Below, piece by piece: positions 12,501-21,700 of a stretch of DNA of 60,000 bases. The DNA comes from Nematostella vectensis (lineage: Eukaryota; Cnidaria; Anthozoa; Actiniaria; Edwardsiidae): assembly GCF_932526225.1 (NCBI RefSeq), contig NC_064036.1:16177181-16237180 (forward strand), given 5' to 3'. Below the pieces are notes generated by a model, which ran no database searches, was not told where the DNA came from, and worked only from the letters and a program-made list of their open reading frames with translations. The position numbers were made by a program, and so were the translations under genes. Each line of letters begins with the position of its first letter. Positions within the stretch are counted from its first letter, which is position 1.

Positions 12501-15274
12501 TTAGTCTAAAGGAGTACAAACAGTTCAATACAAACCTCATGGATTCAGAACTGAGATCTTCTAACCGTTCCCCAGTTTCACTGCATTCAACATCATAGTA
12601 TTTCTTCTGTGCAAAGATAACATTTTAGAGTTAATAATGAAAGGAAATATATGCCAGAAAACTAATCTTGTAATCACAGTCTGTGTTGAAATTAAGAGTA
12701 GGTATTCCAGAATAAAGGATACAAACCTCACATTTTTTTCAAAAGTGACAGGCATTCCTTGCTGATTCAGGGATCCTGAAACTTGTTTGTTCTATTTTTC
12801 AAAAATTTATTTTATAATCTGCTATCATTATTTCATCCATTTTGTTATATTTCTGTTTTGTTCATCCCCAATCGAACCTTTATGGCTGTAAACAACAAAT
12901 AACTTTTTTTTATAAATAAAAGTTGCAGCTCCAAAAATAATGCATTTAAATATATACAGTATATGTATCAAGAAACAAAACTGGTCTAAGAGGGTCCTGT
13001 GATTATTTCTATTAGCAAGTAAGTAAATAAATAAATAAATAAATATAAACTGGATGTCTGTAGTTGAGTTGAGGCAACAGTTAATGTGTAAATTGTTAAG
13101 CTAGATTTGTTAACAGTATATGCATGCTCATTTTTTTAATTTAACTACCTGCAGAGTTGTTCCATTTTCTTTCTCACTCCCTGGAGATGGAGGGGGGCTT
13201 GCCTAAAAAAAATTAATGTTGAAATCAGGGTAAGAAATTATCATTTAACAAAGGTGAAATAGAAGATAGGGCAAACAAATACTCACATTGTCTTTTTCAT
13301 GGTGAATTCTGGTCACTTTACCATCAACTCTGATATGACCGAGAAGATAATGTTATGGTCTAGCCAAAAAAAATTTTTTTTCAAAAGATCACATTGCCAC
13401 ATTTGGCTCATATGCAAAAAAGAAGCAGGGATTTTCACTAGTTCAGCAAACATGTTCAAAATCATAAGGATTGTCAGTTCTATGGTGTGATGTACTTATA
13501 CTATACATCCAGTTTTAAAAAAGCTAACTGAACCAACCAAGTTTTACACAAAGAAGCAGTTCTCATGATCATGTCATAAAAGGGAGTTTTGAAATGGCTA
13601 AATTGTCGGGGTACAAATGGTAGCCGAGCAAAACAGTCAGCTACCCTATACTGACTTTAAATCATTAAAGCCGCATTGTCACCAGTTTACTTCCGGTCGA
13701 TTACGTAAGAAACTTCGTTGAAAACACGACAAATATTCAAAATATAGAAAGTGTGTCTATTGGAAGTTTCTTTGAGGATGTGATTGATAATTTAGAGCAG
13801 ATGGCCTGTTAAATATTTCGGATTCGCATAGATTCTTTTGTCTTTTCCGTCAGACCTCCGGAAGTAAACTGGTGACAATGCGGCTTTAATGGATTCTGGT
13901 TTATCATTTTGGCTGCTTGCATACAAGATAATATGGCTACTATACTAAGTAAGATAGGTTCCAACTAACCTTTTGTTCCCTACAGTCACAATAACAGAAT
14001 CACCTTCTTCAAAACAGTGATGCAATTCTGTGTAGCATTTGTCAACTAGACTGCCGAAGCTTCCAGTCCCTAGACACAGTACCACAAATTATTGACATAG
14101 CAAATATACCCTGCTATAGCAAACACAATCCAAAAACTAGTAAGTAGTTAAATATGCTCACAAAGTTTTTTTGAAGGTATGTGAGTGGTATAGTAAATCA
14201 CTGAAATTTGTAAAGGTTGGCTGAAATTCACTTATTTACCCTCCTTTAGCAAACACTATCCAAACAATTAGTAAGTAGTGAAATATGTTCACAAAGTTTT
14301 TTTGAAGAATTAAGGTATGTGAGTGGTACAGTAAATCACTGAAATTTCTAAAGGTGGCTGAAATTCAACATCAGAACAAAGATATCACCCAAGAGTTGGA
14401 GAAATATATACTTTCTCTCCTCTTCAAGACCAGCTTTCTTGAATGGCAGCCTCAGGGGGTAGATGGGGCTATCCACACATCAATTTGATAACGCCTTTCC
14501 AAGCTGATCTTCTAGTAAGTCTACCCTTGAAGTCCCCCCCCCCCCCCCCCTAGATCCACCAGTGTTAGGTTATTTACTATACTTATGAATCAAACTTACA
14601 GCAATGAGCATTTTCAAGCACACATTTCTCAAAGCATTTGGGGAAATTCTTCAAGAGTTGTAAACACTGTTTCTCTGACTCCAGTGCCTGTTCGTAGCTG
14701 AGACTCGAACTACCAGTGAAACTGCAGACCCAAACTTGGGACCCATAGAGTAGCACTTTGTCCACATACTCTCTGAAGATACTTGTCAAGAAATCCATGT
14801 ATTGTTATTACTTTACCTCCAAGCAACCCTTCCCATACCTGAACTATCGATCTCAGTAGAATTACAATTGTTTTATCAAACAACAGGGTTACATTTTGCT
14901 TTATAGAAATCAATTTTACCTTACTAAAAGATTGTACGTAAACTCAACAAGGGAACGTGAGAGAATTAAAGCAATATTTGCTTTAATTTTCAACTCTTCT
15001 TTTTATGGATGCCAATAGAGATTTTCAAGTTAGTTAGTTTATCGTAAACCTTTAAGTAAGTAGAGTATAGCGATCGATAAAGATTGAAGGCCAACATGAT
15101 ACAAACAAAGACAACATGTAACTCGAATTCGAGGCTCGTAAACGCAAGTTTGAAAGGATACTCATAACTTCTGAACACTTCATTTGTCTCCTTGATAACA
15201 AATACTTCTTCGCTATGTTTCAGATCAGCCGGAGCTTTGGCAGGAACATAGAATTTCTTGCCAAGAACCGGCAT
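574..15274 (-). CDS. BAZ1B: BAZ1-family chromatin remodelling subunit (WSTF/ACF1-like), C-terminus off the left edge
   Basis: Non-catalytic nuclear subunit that partners ISWI ATPases in ACF/CHRAC/WICH-type complexes (known for the family). Exons read by eye on the minus strand: 15274-15162, 14772-14600, 14069-13970, 13329-13287, 13202-13149, 12606-12536, 11724-11628, 11554-11492, 11413-10655, 10556-10474, 10337-10122, 9776-9744, 9673-9637, 9214-9046, 8920-8814, 8448-8296, 8157-8089, 7102-7014, 6940-6850, 6776-6749, 6519-6312, 6167-6113, 5891-5554, 5202-5043, 4729-4691, 4611-4513, 4207-4004, 3544-3401, 2742-2677, 2437-2271, 1675-1626, 1026-729, 643-574. All have GT/AG borders and compatible phases, giving 1,482 codons. 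Order: WAC (residues 1-125), Lys/Ser-rich linker (239-491), DDT (about 634-705), coiled coil, WHIM-like segment, PHD1 (1218-1265), PHD2 (about 1308-1355), basic Ser-rich tail. Wording such as [11 protein letters not shown] and WDLSAENV is closer to BAZ1B than BAZ1A, but two PHD fingers recall insect Acf1, so a pre-duplication BAZ1 is possible. The bromodomain must lie beyond position 1. Confidence 0.9.
1138..1437. repeat. 30-bp minisatellite, about 10 copies
   Basis: Ten near-identical copies of a 30-bp unit (ACTTGTCAGAGACACGGGAC followed by CGGGAGTTTT) run in tandem with few substitutions. They sit in the BAZ1 intron between the second PHD2 exon (1675-1626) and the basic exon 1026-729. Both strands are open in some frames because 30 is a multiple of three; this is not a gene. 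Confidence 0.95.
1626..2437 (-). other. PHD finger 2 of BAZ1, split over two exons
   Basis: Exons 2437-2271 and 1675-1626 join in phase to give an acidic stretch ([20 protein letters not shown]) followed by a second full PHD finger: CHEC, CDGC, HREC and WVCSGC. The spacing is normal and all eight zinc ligands are present. Human BAZ1A and BAZ1B have one PHD finger, whereas insect Acf1 has two, so this architecture looks like the invertebrate form. Confidence 0.9.
3401..3544 (-). other. PHD finger 1 exon of BAZ1
   Basis: A single exon of 48 codons, phase 0 at both ends, encodes a complete C4-H-C3 PHD finger: CKVC, then CDEC, HLFC, and the last pair in GEWKCPAC. It follows WDLSAENV from the previous exon (4207-4004), exactly the context of the only PHD finger of human BAZ1B. 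The next exon (2742-2677) opens [13 protein letters not shown], resembling the segment after that PHD finger in WSTF. Confidence 0.92.
8547..9087 (-). repeat. Partial tandem duplication of the two DDT exons inside BAZ1
   Basis: Two direct copies of about 250 bp (8547-8799 and 8834-9087, offset 286-287 bp) each hold the end of one DDT exon, its short intron and the next DDT exon. The right copy supplies the functional splice sites used in the gene model. In the left copy the 3' part of the upstream exon (8760-8799) keeps its donor site, while the second exon copy (about 8554-8633) has lost its donor and carries substitutions. The copies are highly similar, including intron sequence, so the event is fairly recent. 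Reading through from exon 8920-8814 to the donor at 8760 stays open and ends in phase 0, so a longer alternative exon is possible. Confidence 0.88.
8814..9214 (-). other. DDT domain exons of BAZ1
   Basis: Exons 9214-9046 and 8920-8814 together encode a DDT domain: [18 protein letters not shown], then [19 protein letters not shown], then [18 protein letters not shown]. This is the three-helix pattern that contacts ISWI in the family. The following exon (8448-8296) begins [20 protein letters not shown], the conserved segment after DDT in WSTF. A partial copy of both exons lies in the adjoining intron (see the duplication at 8547-9087). Confidence 0.85.
9318..9486. mobile_element. Short MITE with AGGGTTCAAAATA inverted ends
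   Basis: An approximately 169-bp insertion in a BAZ1 intron starts GAGGGTTCAAAATA and ends TATTTTGAACCCTG, so the terminal inverted repeats match at 13 of 14 positions. ACAGT flanks both sides, a possible 5-bp target duplication. No coding capacity. Superfamily is not clear. Confidence 0.65.
10655..11413 (-). other. Large Lys/Ser-rich linker exon of BAZ1
   Basis: The longest exon of the gene (253 codons, phase 0 at both ends) encodes a low-complexity linker rich in Lys, Ser and Thr, with runs such as [14 protein letters not shown] and [14 protein letters not shown]. It contains SRSTLDAFT-like wording ([13 protein letters not shown]), and the next exon (10556-10474) encodes [11 protein letters not shown], which matches the KQMTLLDM segment upstream of the DDT domain in WSTF. 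No folded domain is visible in the exon itself; it probably acts as a flexible basic linker. Confidence 0.75.
12127..12451. mobile_element. MITE copy 1, TACACTCTTTTTT inverted ends
   Basis: A 325-bp element in a BAZ1 intron begins TACACTCTTTTTTTGTAAGAA and ends with the inverse, TTCTTATAA...AAAAAAGAGTGTA. TA at each end suggests a TA target site, as in Tc1/mariner-type MITEs. A diverged copy in the same orientation lies at 50284-50606. It shares AAATTTTCAG near the left end, GATCAATAGCAA in the middle and the GAAATCTCAGC block near the right end. Confidence 0.75.
13663..13891. mobile_element. 229-bp MITE with perfect 33-bp inverted repeats
   Basis: The ends are exact inverted repeats: from CATTAAAGCCGCATTGTCAC (start 13663) through ACTTCCGG at 13696, mirrored by CCGGAAGT...GGCTTTAATG at 13858-13891. 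The interior is AT-rich and non-coding. It sits in the BAZ1 intron between exons 14069-13970 and 13329-13287. TA next to the core ends suggests a Tc1/mariner-like non-autonomous element. Perfect ends suggest recent insertion. Confidence 0.88.
14600..15274 (-). other. WAC domain exons and start codon of the BAZ1 gene
   Basis: Two exons (15274-15162 and 14772-14600) encode the N-terminal WAC domain. It opens [18 protein letters not shown] and contains [11 protein letters not shown] and [16 protein letters not shown], the pattern seen at the start of BAZ1 proteins (IWTCKSTGSS in human WSTF). In the family WAC binds DNA and helps target the complex; in WSTF the N-terminal region is also reported to carry tyrosine kinase activity on H2A.X. 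The ATG at 15274-15272 is chosen because the domain begins right at the protein N-terminus in homologues. The intron phase 2 join gives ...SYE-EYVDK. Confidence 0.88.
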
Positions 15275-15767
15275 ATTGATCGAGCGTTCTCCGAGCCTCT
15301 CTTGTTCGATTCAGGACGCGGGAAACATTTTGAAAATGGCGGGAATCACTTCTCCTGTGGGAGACCGCAGACCTAAACTGCGCCTGCGTAATAACCTTAA
15401 ACTCCATATTTTACTGTATTTATCCGTAATATACGAAAAGGTCATGCAAAAAGTATCGTGGAAATGTCATTTGTTTCATGCACTTTGTTTAAGGTTTTAA
15501 AAAATCCCGAATATAATTCTTTAATTTTAATGTTTTTTCGGCCGATTTGTCTGGAGTGGGGAAATGCGCATGCTCAGTGTTATCGATTACCCACCTGTGC
15601 ATGGCATCAACAGAATGCGCTGGATTCAGGTCTCCGTTTGTCATGTGGCCGCCACCGGGGAAAACTGAGAAATAAATTGATAAGCGGCAAGAAACACAAG
15701 AAAACAAGATTGTGGAAACCGTGTCCGGGTTCTGTTCCATCGAACTCGACGGTTAAATCGACGAAAG
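15275..15767. promoter_or_regulatory. Head-to-head (bidirectional) promoter region of BAZ1 and the BRD10-like gene
   Basis: Only 493 bp separate the start codons of the minus-strand BAZ1 gene and the plus-strand bromodomain gene. The interval is richer in CpG than the surrounding introns and contains AAAATGGCGG (about 15334-15343), a match to the YY1 core often found near animal transcription starts. Both 5' UTRs must lie here unless there are upstream non-coding exons. No TATA box is evident. Confidence 0.6.
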
Positions 15768-18700
15768 ATGGAGGAAGTTTCCGTTGACTCGCCAGAGGAA
15801 AGCGAACTTTTACTACCCGCGAATTATGTCGAACATGAAATAAATAGCGAGATGGAACCGGAACCTCGGCAAGTCGAAACAGTCCCACTAGAGCCGGCAA
15901 CGGGACCATTAGATGTGACTAAAATGAGCCAAGAGATGCAACAAGCTTACCGTGTCTACGTGGAGTTGCTATCTGACTCGTATCGGAATATCACTTGGCC
16001 CTTTCTAGAGCCGGTCGATGCCCAATCTTTAGGACTGTACGATTACCACGAGAGAATAAAAGAGCCCATGTGCTTTACTACGAGTGAGTAGCTGTTCCTC
16101 TTTGATTTGTGACGCTTGGGAGCCTGAATATAGACCGAAATTGGTGGAATTGGCTGATACTCGACTCAAATCCTCGTCGTTTTAGAGTGGCGTTCTTGTC
16201 TCTGTTTCGTGGTAATTTGGTGATGGCATGGCCTGTTCTCTTGTAAAGAGAATTGCATTCCCGCACACTCGCCGCTAGTGTATGGGGACACTGATGATTG
16301 TTTTGGACACTTGTTGATATCCCGTTGACAACTAAGTGTCTATTGAAGATCAAGACTTTTCCGAAATCGAGTTTTTGGCTTTTAAATCAAGCAAAAGCTA
16401 TCTTTTGTTTGATTTTAAGCGGTGCTTTGCGCGATTGAATTTTATATCATGAAAAGTCTGACACAGCAGCTTTTTTTCTAAACAAAACAAATAATGTTCG
16501 CGAGTCAATCAGAAATTACTACAAGGAAAAACACAACTCAGTATTTATTTATGTTTAATGCTCGTATGTTTTCCTGCATTTTTTTTGCATTGATTTCAAT
16601 AACATTTTATTTTGTTTTTATTTTACAGTTGGTCAAAAGTTCCATGAAAAGGTATACACCAGTATCACGGAGGTGATCGCAGACATACGGCTTCTACTGG
16701 CCAATTGTTATCTGTATAATGGCCCGGACCACTGGGTGTCTAAACTTGGGCAGCGGCTTGAAAGTATATTGGAGCAAAAGCTGGCCTTGCTTAATAGGTA
16801 AGATTTTTTTTTATTCTTCTGTCTCAATTATTAGATCCATTTTTTTTTTAATCTTGCACATATTGATGTGTACTTCACAGTGTAATCCATGCTCCCATTG
16901 GTTGATTAACAGGCTGTACAACCCTCACAGAAATATTGTGTAATTTAACAAGTGTTATAAAAAAGAAACTGAAAAATACAATAAGTTGTTGTTGATGACC
17001 CAGCATGCAAACTAAGACATTCGGCTTTCACAAGAATGGTTAGCATAATTGTCTTGATGAAAAACTTGTGAAAGACCGTATGTTGCATACAGTACCCCAG
17101 TAATCTTGTTTCCTGTTGCTAATTTTAGTACTTTTTTTCCAGGTCATTGAGAGAAAAAGTGACCTTGACTGCTACAATGGCACTGAAAGGGGACTTCCCT
17201 ATTGAAACTGAGCCCGACCAAGGTGAGAGGAGGCTGCACTATATCTCAGACATGTAACTAGGGGTGGGGGACTTCCCTATTGAAACTGAGCCCGACCAAG
17301 GTGAGATGACACTAAAAGGGGACTTCCCTATTGAAACTGAGCCTGACCAAGGTGAGAGGAGGCTGCACTATATCTCAGACATGTAACTAGGGGTGGGGGA
17401 CTTCCCTATTGAAACTGAGCCCAACCAAGGTGAGATGGCACTGAAAGGGGACTTCCCTATTGAAACTGAGCCCGACCAAGGTGAGAGGAGGCTGCATTAT
17501 ATCTCAGACATGTAACTAGGGGTGGGGGACTTCCCTATTGAAACTGAGGCCGACCAAGGTGAGATGGCACTAAAAGGGGACTTCCCTATTGAAACTGAGC
17601 CCGACCAAGGTGAGAGGAGGCTGCACTATATCTCAGACATGTAACTAGGGGTATGATATATGATATATGTGTTGCCCCCTTGTCCTTTGACAAATCCTGA
17701 CTACGTGCCTTTTTCTGGGACAAATATCATTACTGTATATAAAAAATATCAAGTGTCTAAAATACTAGTTTTTATCTTTACCAATTTTTCATCTTTATCT
17801 AAGACAATCAAAGACATCTTGGTCGCCAATCTTCCAGTCCAGTCCAAACTCCAGTTTTTTCCGCTGTCTTTCAGCAATGTTTTAATTAGATTAGTAAACA
17901 TTAGACCTCTAAGGTCAGGGTTACAGTATACACTTAGAACATGGCATGTTTTCTTAAGAAGAAAAATATTTTTCCACCATTTGCAGAGATTCTTGGTTCT
18001 GGACGTAGGCGGTCAGGTCGTCAAAACTACCTTCAAATGTTGACTGGTAAGAACTCCAGCTCACTAGTGAACCAACTCAAGCTACAAGAGGAGAGTTTGG
18101 AAAAAGAGAGACGTCGGCAGCGTGAGAAAGAGAAGAAGGAGGCTAACCAAGCACTGCTCCAGGATCTACAAGAATGGGAGGCAAAGGAGCTTGGGAGTGA
18201 GATTATGGATCAGCTGAGAGGCATGTGGGAGGTAGGTTGATGGGAGATATCATAGATAAGTGCACTTAGGACAAGAATGATTTATTCTTTTATACGAACT
18301 GTATAGACTGGCAAAGATGGGTTTCTTATAAAAAGATTTTGTAAGGGGACAACAGAAACCCTGACAGGCTTTTACAAGGTAGACCAATGAGTCCAATGTT
18401 TTTCGTTAATTTAACCTGTATTGGATGGCGTTACTTTAAGGGAGCATTCGAGTCTTATTGGGTTGGCTTATTTTTTAATATTTGCAGTATGTATGTGGTG
18501 TCATGATGACAAAGGAACATTTCTAAAATATGTGGTGTTCTAAAATGGTTTCCCCACTTCCCATTTACTGTATTACTCCTACATTTACATTTATCCATGG
18601 AATCACAAAAACATCAGAAAACTTCCCTTGTATGCATTAGCCCTAAAATTTACAGCATTGAAACTTAGGGACTGGATATATAGTGGCATATCAATTGTCA

Positions 18701-21700
18701 CCATACCTCTGCTTAGGGTTCAGGCCTAACAACCATGCTCTTTATATCATATTGTATCCACTTAGTGTGAGAAAATATTATACATGAATATTACTCACAT
18801 ACCATACCATATTAACCTTCTTATTTTCTTTACATTTTTTGTGTGCAGATACCATCAGTTGGAAGCTTTCTTTACTTGGTAAAAACATTGCTAGGGATAG
18901 AAGACATCAACATGACAGAGTTTGAACTAAGCTTTGTCTACCCTAACAAGTCAAACCTTCTGTCAAGGATATTCACTGCACTTCTTATCACCCCTCATCA
19001 AAGGAAAAGGTAGAACTTTTGCTGGTATAGTGTTGTTATATATGATGTAACCTGTAAAACAGACACACTGAAGGTGGTTAATTCAGATAAACAAGAAACC
19101 AAAACTCCCAGGAAGAAAAAAAAGTTAGTGGCTATTCATTTTGGAGTTATCAGAGTTCAGTGTTCAATTTTGCACTATAATGCAATATTGGTTGGTTGAA
19201 CCGCCAGTCGATTCATGATTAATTTGAACTAATCAAATGAAATAACTTAAACAACCTACTTATCAATATCCAACGCCTACTATGAATTTTAATGAAACCC
19301 CTGATAATCATGAATTGTCCTCTTATTTCAGTCTCTACAAAAAGCCACCAATGAAATTCAAGCTGTGGGAGTTAAAGCTGAAAGAAAAGGTGTCCAGTTG
19401 GTACAAGTTGGCAGAAAAGGAGGGGACTCACTCTGTAAGTCACTACACTCACTGTATTTTTATGTAGAATCCATTCATTGTGTCATGTTGTGCTAAAAAA
19501 ATTTTATTCGTTGTTAGGCATCAATTCAGTTGGGAATAGATCCAGCCTTCTTTGATATTCTTGGTAAGCGTTCCTATTTCTATCAGCCTACATAGTAGAC
19601 CTTGTAATGGATTACAAGGAAAGTACAATAGAGATTGCTTTAAAAATTGGTAATGAATCAAGGAAAGTAGCTTTAAGGTCATGATTTTTTTTGTTTTAAT
19701 ATTTTTCAACAGGAAAAGATAAAAACCCTCTTGAGGAGAAATCATACCTAGACCTGACTCTTCACCAGCGTGTTTGGCTTCTGAAAACACTCTGTGACTT
19801 AGCATTGGTGAGATGTGCTGTATTGCCCAGCTCAACGAGCAGATTCATGACTTTTATATTGGGATAAGGAATACTCTGGTATCAGTCAGGAGATACAGGG
19901 GTTGTAAAGGGGGGATTTTTTTTCTCCCTTAAAAAAAATATTGTTCCTCCTTTTTGTAATATAACTATCATTTTTGAATCTAGTTAAGCTGCTGGCTTTG
20001 TAATTGAAATTATCTCATTGATTGCATGTAAAAGATTAATTATTGTTGTACTTATTTACTTACTTAAGCCTCATAATCCCTTATGGGACATACTGCCAGT
20101 ATAATTCGCCTCAACTCTTGGAATACTCATTGTACAGTGCCTGTCCCCAACTGATACAAAAAAAGGCGTATTTTATTATTATTCAGCCAGTACAGTAGTT
20201 GTAATTATACCGGCATAAGGTAAATTCCTTCTCTAACATAAGCTTTGTTTTGTATTACCAGAATAGAGATTATGATATACGGGACACCGTTTTAGAAGCC
20301 GATTTCATGGAGCAGAGAGATCTGTTCCTTGGTGTGGATGGGGCAGACAATTCTTACCTGTACTTTCCAATCTTTCAAACAACTGATGTCCGCATTTACA
20401 AGCATGTACAATTGCCTGACCCTTCTTCTTCAAAGGTTAGGGTCAAATACATAGTTATTCAGATTGTCTGCTTTATTTGCTAAGTGATAGTTTTGAGGTT
20501 CTTCCTAAGAACTGGCTGTTCTTGATTTTTCTGGCTGGGAATGAGTTGGCTGAATTATGGAACAATTGGTACGTGGTTTCTTTAGCCGGCTCATTTTACA
20601 GCTGAAAATTCTTTAGGGACAACCCTGATCTCATGTAATATAAAGCCAGGGTATCACATTGGGGGGAAAAAAAATAAAAAAACCGTCTTTATTTCACTAT
20701 TCTAAAAATGGGTGCCGTTTCAAGTTCATGGTAGATGTTTATAAGATGTATAAAGACTTGTGTGATTCGTCCTCAGGAATAACAGACACAATTCTTAACT
20801 GATCAAAGATATTGTATTACCTTTCCAAGTCAAACCCCTTATATTTGCTTTGTCAACAATATTCTTACTTTGTTTGCTCTCACATTCTCATTCTTTTTGT
20901 TTTTATATAAATATATACATATATATTCAAATGACATTTTTTAGGACATTGAAGAGCCAGTCTCTCCTGCTCCTCCAAAAAAGCCAAGAAGGTCACCATC
21001 AAAACCTGCTACTCCAGCACCAGCATTCAAGCCAAGAAGCTCCCGGCTGAGACAGGTACGTTAGATTATACTGTATATTAAACAGTGGCGGATCCCCCCC
21101 CTTATAAATAAAGATCATTCTATTGGGTATTGTACGAGACTAAATTCAAAATACCTCCCTCCTTGTGTTTTATGTATCCCCCTTCTTTGGAATTATGCCC
21201 CCGTTATTTGCACATTGCATTTACCGTTTTTTTCTTTTTCTAGCTGAGGGATTCTCCAGCTCCCATTGATTTAGAGATGGATAATTCATCAGAAACAGCT
21301 GATACCGTGACTAGTGGAGAAAAGGAAGAACCCACAAACATGAATGATGAAGATAATGATGAAAATAAAAAGGAAAACTCTCCTGAAGAACAGCAACAGA
21401 CACCAGCCAAATGCACAATTGAAAAGGGCTTCTCTCTTGCCTGCTATGATATTGAATCACTACGGAAACTCTGTGAAGATTTTGCAGAGCCCCCACCAGT
21501 GCCTAAAAAGAGGGGTCGTAGGCCAAAGCTGCCTCCACCCAGGAAGAGGTGTGAAATTGATCTGCATGAGACATTTGTAGCTTTACTTCTGGAACTTGAG
21601 AAATATGAGGCTACATTTAGTAGGACTTCTAGCAAGGCGAAGATCAAAGTGATGAAAGAGAGTTTGGAACCAGAACCTATTGACGAGCCAGGTAAAAAAA

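Noticed and set aside
12732-12775. A 44-bp exon-like stretch on the minus strand (acceptor TTTCAG, donor GTGAGG) inside BAZ1
   Set aside because: Its length and phase do not fit: including it between exons 13202-13149 and 12606-12536 breaks the frame, while joining those two directly keeps it. It may be a cryptic or rare exon.
17660-18043. 127-codon plus-strand frame upstream of exon 4 of the BRD10-like gene
   Set aside because: It overlaps the true exon 17987-18231 in another frame and its upstream part is intronic without similarity.
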